Below the pieces are notes generated by a model. The model ran no database searches and had not been told where the DNA came from. It saw only the letters and a list, made by a program, of their open reading frames with translations. The translations under genes and the position numbers were made by a program. From Gemmatimonadota bacterium (GTDB lineage: Bacteria; Gemmatimonadota; Gemmatimonadetes; Gemmatimonadales; GWC2-71-9): 64,000 bases of DNA. The stretch lies in NCBI GenBank assembly GCA_029863245.1, contig JAOTVV010000001.1, positions 341,316-405,315 of the forward strand. Reading direction: 5' to 3'. Shown one piece after another: positions 43,154-55,386 of the stretch; within the stretch, counting starts at the first letter, position 1; the number at the start of each line of letters is the position of its first letter.

Positions 43154-44092
43154 ATGGCTGCACGGAAGTGGACGATTGTGCTGGTACCTCATGGAGCGGG
43201 CGAATCCCGCTCGGTGAGCGTATCCCTGACGAAGTTTCGGGTGCTCGCGACGGTGCTCGCCGTCGCCGGGTTGACCGCCTTGGTGTTCGGCGTGGCCACG
43301 ACCAAGCGCGCGATCGATCTGTCCAGACTGGACCGGCTGGAGCGGCGCAACGGGTTGCTGACCGTCGAGCTCGACCAGGCGCAAGGGCAGCTGGCCGCGC
43401 TCGGTGACACCATTCAGTCGATTGCGGAACGAGACCGTCTGGTCCGCCTCCTGGCCGGCCTCGAGCCGAACGATCCCGACGTGCAGCTCGCCGGTGTCGG
43501 CGGTCCGGCCGCGGCGTGGACCGAGGACGAGCAGGTCCTTTCCGAGGCACCGGAGGGCAGGCGGGCCCTCGACCTGCGGAGTGACCTGGACAACTACATT
43601 CGCCGCGCAAACCTGCTGGCGGGCTCGTTCCACGAGGCCATCGACAGCCTCGAGTCGCATACCGAGCGGCTGAGTCGCACACCGTCAATCTCGCCGATCC
43701 CCGCAGACCTGGGGTGGTTCACGAGCGGCTATGCCCTGATCCGGATGCACCCGATCTACAACGAACCACGTCCGCACCCCGGGATCGACGTGTCGGCCCC
43801 GTTCGGAACGCCAATTCTGGCGCCGGCCAAAGGCCGGGTGGTCGAGGTCCGAACCATCAGCGGATACGGCAAGACGGTAACGATCGACCACGGGCACGGC
43901 GTGCAGACGTTCTTCGCGCACTGCTCGCGGATCGTGGTCCGCGTCGGAGAATCGGTGACACGCGGCGACAAGATCGCCGAGGTCGGGAAAACGGGCATCG
44001 CGACGGGTCCCCATCTCCACTACGAGATCCAGGTCAACCGCAAGACGGTCAATCCGCGCGACTTCATCTTCCCTCGAGCGATCGTCGACTGA
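43154..44092 (+). CDS. M23 family (LytM-like) murein peptidase, membrane-anchored
   Basis: 312 residues. N-terminal membrane anchor (LATVLAVAGLTALVFGVATT), a coiled coil (about 60-110 and 150-180), then a C-terminal LytM domain with HPGIDVSAPFGTPI (His and Asp zinc ligands) and GPHLHYEIQVNRKTV (HLH). All four zinc-site residues are present, so it may be an active peptidoglycan endopeptidase rather than an EnvC/NlpD-like regulator. ATG 43154 (MAARKW) fits the family start; an upstream in-frame start gives an implausible N-terminus. A strong promoter-like pair lies upstream. Confidence 0.88.
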   Translation: MAARKWTIVLVPHGAGESRSVSVSLTKFRVLATVLAVAGLTALVFGVATTKRAIDLSRLDRLERRNGLLTVELDQAQGQLAALGDTIQSIAERDRLVRLLAGLEPNDPDVQLAGVGGPAAAWTEDEQVLSEAPEGRRALDLRSDLDNYIRRANLLAGSFHEAIDSLESHTERLSRTPSISPIPADLGWFTSGYALIRMHPIYNEPRPHPGIDVSAPFGTPILAPAKGRVVEVRTISGYGKTVTIDHGHGVQTFFAHCSRIVVRVGESVTRGDKIAEVGKTGIATGPHLHYEIQVNRKTVNPRDFIFPRAIVD

Positions 44093-44155
44093 GCCGCACG
44101 GCCTCGTCGTGACCTCAGGCGCCTGCGCCGGGCTCCGCCTCCCCGGACGCCTCCC

Positions 44156-44941
44156 TTGACATCTACTCGGCAGCGCCGCGGGCGCCGTGCCCATTGGGTA
44201 TCGCTCACCCTGGCGCTTTCCTTGACCACTGGGTGTGACGGAGAGACCGAGATTCTCGTTCGTGCCGCGTGGGAAGACGGGCGACCAGTGCCCGAGCTCG
44301 ACATCACCGCACTCCCGTTCGACCCCGATCGCCTGCTCGATTCGCTGGCGGCCATCGCGCCGAACCCGCGACCCAGCTTTACCGAGCTCGAGCAAGAGCT
44401 TCGAGCGTACGCCCGCCCCACTGACGATCCCTATGAGGAACTGAACCGTCCCTGGCGGGCGTTGCGCGACTCAGTGGTGGCGCTGTCGGATTCCCTGTTC
44501 GCGACGGACCGCGAGGCACCCCATTACGCCGCGATGTACGAGCGGTTCCGACGATCATACGCGCGACTCGCCGACCGAGCGGCTGAACGGGACGCGGCCA
44601 TGCGGCAGCTCGGTGCATCGGACCTCGGGCTCGCGCGCCGCGCCCAGGCCGCTGCCGATTCCCTTCGCCGCTGGGAATACGAAGCGTACGAGGGGTACGC
44701 TGATGCCGCCGCCGCCGCCATCGCTCATGCGGGAGCACGCGTCGTCGAGACCAGCACCGACGGCGAGGGGCGCGCGGTGCTCGGTGTCGAGCCGGGGCGA
44801 TGGTGGCTCGTAGCCCGGCTCCCGGACCCCGACAACCCGTTTCTGGAGTACTATTGGAGTGTCGCGGTCACGGTGACGCGGCTGGTACCGGTGCGCATTC
44901 CCATGGATCCGGGAACGGGCGAGCGCCGCTGGCAACATTAG
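44156..44941 (+). CDS. Hypothetical lipoprotein, helical
   Basis: 261 residues. The start appears to be TTG 44156, with a hydrophobic signal (WVSLTLALSLTTGC) and Cys27 as the possible lipid anchor. The middle is charged and helical (FTELEQELRAY, DRAAERDAAMRQLG). No known domain recognised. Starts 63 bases after the M23 peptidase gene, and is followed by the DsbA-like gene, so it may be part of an envelope-related group. Start codon choice is uncertain; another could be further downstream. Confidence 0.65.
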   Translation: MTSTRQRRGRRAHWVSLTLALSLTTGCDGETEILVRAAWEDGRPVPELDITALPFDPDRLLDSLAAIAPNPRPSFTELEQELRAYARPTDDPYEELNRPWRALRDSVVALSDSLFATDREAPHYAAMYERFRRSYARLADRAAERDAAMRQLGASDLGLARRAQAAADSLRRWEYEAYEGYADAAAAAIAHAGARVVETSTDGEGRAVLGVEPGRWWLVARLPDPDNPFLEYYWSVAVTVTRLVPVRIPMDPGTGERRWQH

Positions 44942-44990
44942 AAGCGATGGTGGCGGGCCGCGCCCCCCTCATCCGGACAAGCGAGGGATC

Positions 44991-45692
44991 GTGACGCAAC
45001 GCAGGGCACTCCTGTTCGCCAGCCTGGTCGGGCTTGGCCTCCTGGCGGCAGGCGCGGCACTCACCGTGCTCGATTCGAAGGCCGACGAACCCGAACGGGC
45101 GTCGACCTCAGAGGAGCGTGCACAGGAGTTGCAGGACGATCTCCTGGCGGCGCGCTCGAAGGGTGACCGTGACGCGCCTATCACGATCTTCGAGGCGAGC
45201 GATTTCCAGTGCCCGTTCTGTCGGGTGTTTTGGGAGGAGACCCTGCCGCTCCTCGAGAGCGAGTACATCAGCACGGGGAAGGCCCGGTTCATCTTCCTGA
45301 ACCTGCCTCTGCCGCAACTGCACGGCAACGCGCTGGCCGCACACGAATTCGCCATGTGCGCCGCCCTGCAGGATCGGTTCTGGCCGGTGCATGACCTACT
45401 GTACAAGCACCAGGCGGCGTGGTCGGACGTTCCAGACCCGTCACGCCTGTTCTTCGCCTTCGCCGATTCGGCCGCCATGGACCGCTCAGTGCTCCAGGAG
45501 TGCGTCGTGACGGGCACGGTCCGGGAGCTGGTTCAGCAGGAGGCCGAAGCCAGCTTCCGATCGGGGATCCGCAGCACCCCCTCGTTCGTGATCGAAAGCG
45601 GGCTCTTGCCCGGCGCACAACCGATCGAGGTGTGGCGACCTATCCTGGATTCCATCTTCACGGCAAAGACCGCGTCGGACTCGTCGCGTTAG
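44991..45692 (+). CDS. DsbA-family thioredoxin-like protein
   Basis: 233 residues with an N-terminal signal or anchor (LLFASLVGLGLLAAGAALTVL), then a thioredoxin fold with the active site C74-P-F-C77 in SDFQCPFCR and a cis-Pro segment RSTPSFVIE near 195. The CPFC active site and helical insert suit DsbA/DsbG-like or BdbD oxidoreductases that form disulfides in the periplasm. GTG 44991. Its last codon overlaps the stop of the CPBP gene on the other strand. Confidence 0.88.
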   Translation: MTQRRALLFASLVGLGLLAAGAALTVLDSKADEPERASTSEERAQELQDDLLAARSKGDRDAPITIFEASDFQCPFCRVFWEETLPLLESEYISTGKARFIFLNLPLPQLHGNALAAHEFAMCAALQDRFWPVHDLLYKHQAAWSDVPDPSRLFFAFADSAAMDRSVLQECVVTGTVRELVQQEAEASFRSGIRSTPSFVIESGLLPGAQPIEVWRPILDSIFTAKTASDSSR

Positions 45693-46429
45693 CTCAACAG
45701 GGCCAGGCCCACGTCGTACAGCGCGTGGGTCCACGCGGCGACGCCGAACCCGCGGAATACGTAGAGCGCGCTCAGGAGCAAGCCGGCGATGGCGCGAAAG
45801 GCGAACGACGGGGTCGTAAACGGATCCCCGTAGGGACCCACGTAGTGGAACGCACTGAAGATGAGCGCGCTCGCGACGACGGCCACACCCACCGCCACCG
45901 GTTGCTTCCACCCGAACCGCAGTCCCAGCGCGAGCAGTCCCGAGACGAGCAATACCCGAAACACCAGCTCCTCGTAGATCCCCGCTCCGAGCGACACCAC
46001 GAGCTGTGTGCCGAGAGGCAGGGACGCCACCGGGCCTCCCACCTGTACCACGAGCGACGGTCCCCCTTGCAGGAGCCAACCCGTGAGGAGCGCCACGGTC
46101 TGACCGAAGAACGCGGCATACAGGATGCTCTCGCCGAACATCCCGAGAAAGATGCGGCTGTTGATCGGCGACCGACGCTGCCGGTGGTCGCGCCACACGA
46201 TCCAGCCACCGACGCTCACGAACAGGACGCCGAACACGAGGAGACCCCACCGCCCACCGAGGCTCAGGAACAGCGTCTTGAGCAGCACGTCGGCGCCGTT
46301 GCGCACCCCGGCCACGGCCGACCCCGACAGCATGGCTGCGAGTCCCTCATAGAGCAGCAACAGCGGGAACGCGAACAACACGCTATAGCGTGCCTCGCGG
46401 CTCGTGCGGAAGTACTGTTGCATCGTCAT
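45689..46429 (-). CDS. CPBP-family intramembrane metalloprotease
   Basis: 246 residues, about six to eight hydrophobic segments, with the CPBP (CAAX, Abi-type) motifs: EELVFR holding the EExxxR catalytic Glu pair, an FSAFHYVG segment with His, and a C-terminal HALYD segment. ATG 46429 is used, with ATG 46423 two codons later as alternative; the longer upstream frame is antisense to kdtA. Substrate unknown. It faces away from kdtA, with 29 bases between the starts. Confidence 0.85.
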   Translation of the reverse strand: MTMQQYFRTSREARYSVLFAFPLLLLYEGLAAMLSGSAVAGVRNGADVLLKTLFLSLGGRWGLLVFGVLFVSVGGWIVWRDHRQRRSPINSRIFLGMFGESILYAAFFGQTVALLTGWLLQGGPSLVVQVGGPVASLPLGTQLVVSLGAGIYEELVFRVLLVSGLLALGLRFGWKQPVAVGVAVVASALIFSAFHYVGPYGDPFTTPSFAFRAIAGLLLSALYVFRGFGVAAWTHALYDVGLALLS

Positions 46430-46458
46430 AGCCCGTAAAGTATCACGATCGGCATCGT

Positions 46459-47769
46459 ATGTACCGTGCCGCCTATCACTGGGTTTCCCGGATCGCCCAC
46501 CGGCTTCCACTGCCGCGGGGGACGCTCCGCACCGCCCTCGCAGGTCGCCGCCAAGCGGCTGCCCACTGGGTGACCTGGGCCCGGACGCATCGGCCGGACG
46601 GTCCACTGGTCTGGGTCCACGCCGCATCGGTGGGCGAGGCACTCGCGGCCGGCCCCGTGGTCAGCCGCCTGCGGTCGGCCGTGCCGGGACTCGCCGTCGT
46701 GCATTCGTACACCTCCCCATCCGTCACGGGATGGCGACCGTTGTTCGGACGAGCCTACGCCGACTATCTGCCTCCCGACGAACCGACGCCGACCCGAGCC
46801 GCGCTCGACGCCGTGCGCCCGGACCTCGTGGTCTTCTCGCGTGGCGACCTGTGGCCGGAGTTCGTGGAGCAGTGCGCCACCATGAACATCCCCGTCGCAG
46901 TCATCGGGGCCGAGGTGCGCCCCCGCAGCCGCCGGCTCTCGTGGCCGGGACGTGCCCTCTCTGCTCGCGTGCTCCCTTTCATTTCGTGGGTCGGAGCGGC
47001 GAGTGAAGCGGACGCGGCACGGTGGCGCCGCCTCGGGGCCCGGCCGGGGAGCGTCCAGGTCACCGGAGATCCACGCCATGACGCGGTGCTGGAGCGCGTT
47101 CCGGAATTGCACGGCACGCGCCCGCTCCTCCAGTGGGCGGAGGGCCACGCGGTCATCGTGGGGGGGAGCCTCGAGCCGTCCGATGAGCGCGTGTTCCTCC
47201 GTGCCGCGAAGGCCGCGAGCCTCGCATACCCGGCCACACGATTCCTCATTGTTCCGCATTCGACGACAGACCACGACCTCGACCGGCTGCGCGGGCGGGC
47301 TGCCGCGATCGGTGTCGACCTGGAGGAGTGGAGCTGCCCGGACCATACGCCTAGCACGCGCTACGTGCTCGTCACCATCGGTGGGATGCTCTTCGACCTC
47401 TACCCCCTGGCCGATGCCGCCTACGTGGGCGGCGGCTTCAGCCGCAACACGCTCCACGCGGTCATCGAGCCGGCCGCCTACGGGCTGCCGATCGTGATCG
47501 GGCCGATGCACCAGCAGTCTCGCGATGCGATCGACCTGCTCGAGGCGGGCGGCGGGGTCGCCCTTCCCCCCCGTGGGGCCGATGAGGTTCTCGCCGCGAT
47601 CTGGCACAGCTGGATCACCGACTCCGCACAGCGGCGGCGTGCTGGACTCGCTGGCCGCAGCATCGTGTGCGGCGGTGCCTCGGCGGCAACCGTCACCCAG
47701 CTGGTCCGACTCATCGGAACCGCAGCGCTCAGTAGGGCCCCGGGTGGGTGGAATCCTGTCGTCTCGTAG
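46459..47769 (+). CDS. kdtA: 3-deoxy-D-manno-octulosonic acid (Kdo) transferase
   Basis: GT30-family enzyme that adds Kdo to lipid A precursor at the inner membrane. 436 residues. N-terminal membrane-associated helix region (YRAAYHWVSRIAHRLPLP), the HAASVGEALAA motif with the catalytic Glu in the SVGE segment, VVFSRGDLWPEF where the family usually reads WPN, and the C-terminal nucleotide-binding VTIGGMLFDLYPLADAAYVGGGF. This supports an outer membrane with LPS. Start ATG 46459. Confidence 0.93.
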   Translation: MYRAAYHWVSRIAHRLPLPRGTLRTALAGRRQAAAHWVTWARTHRPDGPLVWVHAASVGEALAAGPVVSRLRSAVPGLAVVHSYTSPSVTGWRPLFGRAYADYLPPDEPTPTRAALDAVRPDLVVFSRGDLWPEFVEQCATMNIPVAVIGAEVRPRSRRLSWPGRALSARVLPFISWVGAASEADAARWRRLGARPGSVQVTGDPRHDAVLERVPELHGTRPLLQWAEGHAVIVGGSLEPSDERVFLRAAKAASLAYPATRFLIVPHSTTDHDLDRLRGRAAAIGVDLEEWSCPDHTPSTRYVLVTIGGMLFDLYPLADAAYVGGGFSRNTLHAVIEPAAYGLPIVIGPMHQQSRDAIDLLEAGGGVALPPRGADEVLAAIWHSWITDSAQRRRAGLAGRSIVCGGASAATVTQLVRLIGTAALSRAPGGWNPVVS

Positions 47770-47809
47770 GTGGGGCTAAACGAGGGGGCGAACCTTCCGG
47801 CGCCCTTCC

Positions 47810-48175
47810 CTACTGACCTACGACTACGCCCTCGTAGGTCACCGTTCGGGGCGCGATGAGCCCCGCCGTGAGCACGGTGAAGAGCACGTCGGACCAGCGG
47901 CTCCGCACTTTGATGCGCAGGTCGGTGACCCGCGCCGTCCCGGCGACCTGTGAGGCGAGCGCCTCTTCCAACGAAGGCTTCGAGGCACCAAGCATGCCCC
48001 AGAGAAGGTAGACCGCTTTGCGGTTCACCCGGAACGCCTCGCCTTGGGCCTGTGTGGCAGGAGGCGAGGCCATCGTCGCCTCGACGCCGAGCGTGGTCGC
48101 ATCGAAGGTTTGGACGCACGCCCCGGCGCTGAGCACGGAGCACAATGCCAACAGGGATAGGAAGCGACGTCGCAT
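47810..48175 (-). CDS. Small lipoprotein, Bor-like
   Basis: 121 residues with a signal peptide (FLSLLALCSVLSAGAC) and Cys20 as the possible lipid anchor. The rest is soluble, with a C-terminal segment (TVLTAGLIAPRTVTYEGVV) that resembles the end of the Bor/Iss family of surface lipoproteins, but the match is only by eye. It is transcribed towards kdtA (convergent, 40 bases apart) and lies downstream of a strong hairpin that ends the outer membrane protein gene. Confidence 0.7.
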   Translation of the reverse strand: MRRRFLSLLALCSVLSAGACVQTFDATTLGVEATMASPPATQAQGEAFRVNRKAVYLLWGMLGASKPSLEEALASQVAGTARVTDLRIKVRSRWSDVLFTVLTAGLIAPRTVTYEGVVVGQ

Positions 48176-48218
48176 GGATCTCGTAGTGGTGCGTGGCGTG
48201 ATCGAGCGCTACAAAGAC

Positions 48219-48253
48219 TCGGGGCGCTTCGGGAAGACCCCGAAGCGCCCCGA
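48219..48253 (-). terminator. Intrinsic terminator of the outer membrane protein gene
   Basis: TCGGGGCGCTTCGGG (48219-48233) pairs exactly with CCCGAAGCGCCCCGA (48239-48253), a 15-bp stem with a 5-base loop. On the minus strand it is followed by GTCTTTGTAG. It lies 32 bases after the stop of the gene at 48286-48978 and before the lipoprotein gene at 48175. Confidence 0.8.
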
Positions 48254-48285
48254 CAAACTACCTCAGCGCTCGCTGGAAGGAAACC

Positions 48286-48978
48286 TTACATGCCGAGGCT
48301 GGGCACCGTGATCTTGTAGTGCAGGCCAGCGGACACGTGCATCGGCTTCACCGACGGATCGCCGATCGTGTACCAATCGAGCGTCGCGTGGGCACCGATT
48401 CCCATTGGGGCGGTAACCATGATGCCGCCGGAAGCGCCGAAGCCGACTTCCGAATCACTGACGCCGCCGAAGCTGGCACGCACCAGCTGCACCCGTGGCA
48501 TCAACCACGGCTTCACGCTGACGCCGGGGCTGGGCACGTTGATGACGACCAGGGGACCGCCGGTCACGTTGAGCAGGGACGCGCCGGTCTCGCTCAGGTA
48601 CCCAACGCCGGCCTGGATCGACACCGTGACCGGCATCATGGGCGCGTTCAGCACGTGGAAGCCCGCGCCGCCGCCGAAGGCGATCTCGGAATCGACACCT
48701 TCGACACCCATGCCGGTGGGACCGGCGCCAGCCCAGACGCTGAACATGGGCAGGCCGAGTGTGATCCGGCCACCGATGAACATCGGCGACTCCAGGCCGG
48801 CCGTCCCCGATATCTTCGCGTCGTCATTCATTCCGAGCGCAACGTCGGCAGCAACCGTGACGCCGGTTCCCGGCATGGCCGGATAGACCGCGTTCCCGTG
48901 CAGCTGCGCCGCGGCGGGGGCGGCCGACAGGCCGACCAAGACCAGCGCGAGTGTGATACCACCAATCAGCTTCTTCAT
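48286..48978 (-). CDS. Small outer-membrane beta-barrel protein
   Basis: 230 residues. Signal peptide (GGITLALVLVGLSAAPAAAQ), then alternating short beta-strand-like segments rich in Gly and aromatic residues, ending in HVSAGLHYKITVPSLGM. No Pfam family recognised; the shape suits an OprF/OmpA-type or OmpW-like barrel. Its Shine-Dalgarno AAGGAG (48990-48985) sits in a 6-bp hairpin (48996-48982), which might control translation. Ends in a strong terminator. Confidence 0.72.
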   Translation of the reverse strand: MKKLIGGITLALVLVGLSAAPAAAQLHGNAVYPAMPGTGVTVAADVALGMNDDAKISGTAGLESPMFIGGRITLGLPMFSVWAGAGPTGMGVEGVDSEIAFGGGAGFHVLNAPMMPVTVSIQAGVGYLSETGASLLNVTGGPLVVINVPSPGVSVKPWLMPRVQLVRASFGGVSDSEVGFGASGGIMVTAPMGIGAHATLDWYTIGDPSVKPMHVSAGLHYKITVPSLGM

Positions 48979-49181
48979 CTCACTCTCCTTGAGAGTTCAG
49001 AGGCGTTGTCTTTACGGCGCCGACCGCCTCTCGGCCGGCCCCGTACCCAAATTGCGCATAAACCTTAGCAATGCCGCCGAGTTAGTCAATACCGGGTGCA
49101 ACCTTCAACCGGCCACGAGAATCGGCCGGCAAAAAAGTTAACCGGTTGCATGCCAAAGACTTGCGCACAAACCCTTCGCTC

Positions 49182-49784
49182 TTACCGCACCCAAACGACG
49201 CTCACGGCGAACCCCTCGACATCCCCAATACCGAAGCTCGCCCGAAGGTCGAATGAACTCCCGAATCGCACATCGACGCCCAGCCCAAGGGCGAAATTGA
49301 CCGTGTCATTGAGATCGTTGTTGTCGAACACCAGGAACAGCGTGGGCTGGCCGTACGGCACGATGCTCACCGACGAGTTCTCGATGTTGACCCGTCGGCC
49401 CAGCGACAAGCCGATGGGCATGATCAGGTTGTCGAAGTCCTGCGTGCCGGCGCCTAGAATGAACGCGCCGTCGAACGGGAAGTCCTGCGAGTGCGTCAGC
49501 ACGCGGACTCGGCCCGTCGCGCCGAGCAGCACCACGTCGTCCGCCGGGGCATCGACGTCGAGAATCCCGCCGCGGAGCCCCACGTCCCACGTTCTGTACC
49601 CGAACTTGTACTGGCCCTCGATCCCAGTGGCCCCCCCCTCAGGGAAGCTCAGGGTCCCACCGAACTCGTGGCTCCCGAACGCGCGGTACGGCGCGTTGAA
49701 CGACGGCATACCGGTGCTCTGTGCCGCGGCGGTGCCGGCGCCCACAGAGAGGGCACAAAGAGTCATGATCGATGCACGCTTCAT
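49182..49784 (-). CDS. Outer-membrane beta-barrel-like protein
   Basis: 200 residues with signal peptide (SIMTLCALSVGAGTAAAQ), Gly/aromatic strands (GQYKFGYRTWDVGLRGGILDV, GAFILGAGTQDFDNL) and a final FAVSVVWVR, the outer-membrane pattern. No family recognised. ATG 49784 (MKRASIM) is chosen because it gives the signal peptide; a longer frame starts inside a CDS-like antisense region without support. It lies just downstream of atpC on the same strand, with 74 bases between, so it could be co-transcribed. Confidence 0.7.
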   Translation of the reverse strand: MKRASIMTLCALSVGAGTAAAQSTGMPSFNAPYRAFGSHEFGGTLSFPEGGATGIEGQYKFGYRTWDVGLRGGILDVDAPADDVVLLGATGRVRVLTHSQDFPFDGAFILGAGTQDFDNLIMPIGLSLGRRVNIENSSVSIVPYGQPTLFLVFDNNDLNDTVNFALGLGVDVRFGSSFDLRASFGIGDVEGFAVSVVWVR

Positions 49785-49858
49785 AATGTCACACCACTCC
49801 AACCAAGGGTTGTTGCCAATCCAACTCGGACACCGGCACCATGCCGACTCCCGTTCCG

Positions 49859-50116
49859 TCATGCCTTCGACTTCTCGGCATGCTCTGCCACGACCCGCAC
49901 CACGCCTTCGACCACCTGCAAAAACCCCTGCCGCACCTGGAACTCGTGCCGCTCGCCGCCGTTCTCCACGGTGAGCACTCCCTCACCCAGCAACGTCACG
50001 AACGGCGCGTGGCCTGGCAGGATGCCGACCAATCCGTCGTAGGCCGGCGCCCGAACCGCGGTGGCGTCGCCGTCATAAATGGCACGTTCTGGCGAAATGA
50101 CCGTGATTCGCATCAC
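49859..50116 (-). CDS. atpC: ATP synthase F1 epsilon subunit, short form
   Basis: 85 residues, about half of the usual 130 to 140. The N-terminal beta sandwich (ITVISPERAIYDGDATAVRAPAYDGLVGILPGHAPFVTLLGEG) is complete, but the C-terminal two-helix domain, which in E. coli blocks the enzyme when it extends, is absent. The start is GTG 50116 (or ATG 50113). It follows atpD after 5 bases and ends the operon. Loss of the inhibitory helices suggests that hydrolysis is controlled in another way. Confidence 0.93.
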   Translation of the reverse strand: MMRITVISPERAIYDGDATAVRAPAYDGLVGILPGHAPFVTLLGEGVLTVENGGERHEFQVRQGFLQVVEGVVRVVAEHAEKSKA

Positions 50117-50121
50117 GTCAC

Positions 50122-52415
<2,294 letters not shown>

Positions 52416-52424
52416 GACTGCGCC

Positions 52425-53960
<1,536 letters not shown>

Positions 53961-54084
53961 CGTTCTCTATTGGAAAAGCGTAGGGTGTGAATGTACAAAG
54001 ACTGTGGAAATTAGCCGCTCGCAGGCCCGGAAACCACCCTGGGAGTCCGACCGGCGGGGCGGGACACCGCCCTCCAACGCCGGC

Positions 54085-54855
54085 TCAGATCCGGCTGCGG
54101 GTGCGGCCTCTCAGGAAGCGCGCGAGGACGCCTTTGGGTCCGAGCGCGGGCAGCTCACTCGGTGGCACGCCGGCCACTCGGCGCGCGCATTCGGCGAGGT
54201 GACTGGGGGAGGCGAAGTCGAGCAGGCGGGCTACCGTGCTCACCGTGTACCCCGGGTTCGCGAGGAGGTCCGCGGACCAGGCGGTGCGCGCGAGATCGAT
54301 GACGCGTTTGAGGTTGGGAGCGCCCCCCGCTCCGAACTCGCGGGACAGGTGCTCCCGTGTTCGGCGCAGCGCGCGCGCCACGTGGGCAGTGGTGGTCCGG
54401 GTCCCGACCCGGGCCAGCACTTCTTCCCATGCCCGCAGTTGGAGCGGCTCTGTGAGGCGGAGCACTCGCGGCGCATCGGCCAGGGCGGCCCGTCGCTGGC
54501 TGGAGGCTGCCCTGGCCCTGATCATCTCTCCAGCGGCCTCATCGTCCACACCTTCCACCAGCGCCCCCACGATGCCCGCCCGCCCGCAGGCGATCAGCAG
54601 TGCTCCGTCATCCGGCCGGAACGCGCTGAGGGCAAGGAACGGGATCCGCGGAAACCGACCGATGAGCTGCCGGAGCGTCTCACCCCACTCGGTGCGCACG
54701 TCCACGACCACCGCGTCCACGAGCCGCCGCTGCAGCACCCCTTCCAACCGCTCGACCGACGCGTAGCGCTCCACGCGCCAGCCACGCCGTGGCAGTCCCT
54801 GCCGAATGGCAGTCCTGAGGGCCTCGCTCCGGTGGACGACAGGGACGAGCGGCAT
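54085..54855 (-). CDS. AraC-type regulator with receiver-like N-terminal domain
   Basis: 256 residues. The N-terminal half (1-115) looks like a CheY-type receiver fold with an Asp in VDAVVVDVRTEWG, but the terminal Lys of the active site is not apparent, so phosphorylation is doubtful. The C-terminal half carries an AraC helix-turn-helix: RVIDLARTAWSADLL, then NPGYTVSTVARLLDFASPSHLAECARRVAGVPPSEL. Starts ATG 54855. A GC hairpin (54057-54072) follows its stop. Its target is unknown; neighbours on the same strand are NUDIX and mla genes. Confidence 0.78.
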   Translation of the reverse strand: MPLVPVVHRSEALRTAIRQGLPRRGWRVERYASVERLEGVLQRRLVDAVVVDVRTEWGETLRQLIGRFPRIPFLALSAFRPDDGALLIACGRAGIVGALVEGVDDEAAGEMIRARAASSQRRAALADAPRVLRLTEPLQLRAWEEVLARVGTRTTTAHVARALRRTREHLSREFGAGGAPNLKRVIDLARTAWSADLLANPGYTVSTVARLLDFASPSHLAECARRVAGVPPSELPALGPKGVLARFLRGRTRSRI

Positions 54856-54867
54856 CGACGGGGTCGC

Positions 54868-55362
54868 TCAGGGGTCGGCATGGCAGTACTGCGGGACCAT
54901 TCGGACTGCGGTCCGCAGGACGGCCCGGGCGTTCCGGTACGAAATCGTCTTGATGGCCTCGTCGGTCGGGTACCACCGGCAATCGAGAATGCCCTCGTCC
55001 GCCTGCGGCTGGGGACTGCCCTCGCGCGACTCGAACAGGAAGTAGTGGCAGTACTTGTGGATGAGTTGCCCTTCGGCCTTGAAGTACCAGTCGATCATGC
55101 CGAGCGGGGCGCGCAGAATCAGGTCGCCGAGCCCGGTCTCTTCGGAGATCTCGCGACGGGCGGCGGCGTCCGGTAGTTCCCCTTCATCGATATGGCCCTT
55201 GGGAAACCCCCAGTTGTCGTACCCGTCGAGGATGAGCAGGATGCGGGGGCCGTCGTCGGTGCACCGCACCACGACGCCACCAGCACTGGTCTCGCGTCTG
55301 GCGCGGGACCTGGGTGTCACGATGCCGCGGTGGTTGGGAGAGACGGGACACCGGAGGGACAT
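54868..55362 (-). CDS. NUDIX hydrolase
   Basis: 164 residues. Complete NUDIX box GHIDEGELPDAAARREISEETGL (56-78 region; GX5EX7REUXEEXGU), with the catalytic REISEE core. The fold starts at ETSAGGVVVRC. These enzymes cleave nucleoside diphosphates linked to X; the YDNWGFPKGHIDEGE and DWYFKAEGQLIHKYCHYF segments suggest an AP4A-hydrolase or MutT-like substrate, but this is weak. It lies 12 bases before the AraC-type gene, and 24 bases after mlaD, so it may be co-transcribed with both. Confidence 0.9.
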   Translation of the reverse strand: MSLRCPVSPNHRGIVTPRSRARRETSAGGVVVRCTDDGPRILLILDGYDNWGFPKGHIDEGELPDAAARREISEETGLGDLILRAPLGMIDWYFKAEGQLIHKYCHYFLFESREGSPQPQADEGILDCRWYPTDEAIKTISYRNARAVLRTAVRMVPQYCHADP

Positions 55363-55386
55363 GAGGCGGGCGTACCCATGACCACC

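Noticed and set aside
45419..46438. Large plus-strand reading frame antisense to the CPBP gene
   Set aside because: Low-complexity, Arg/His/Gln-rich translation is typical of an antisense shadow; the CPBP protein has clear motifs on the other strand.
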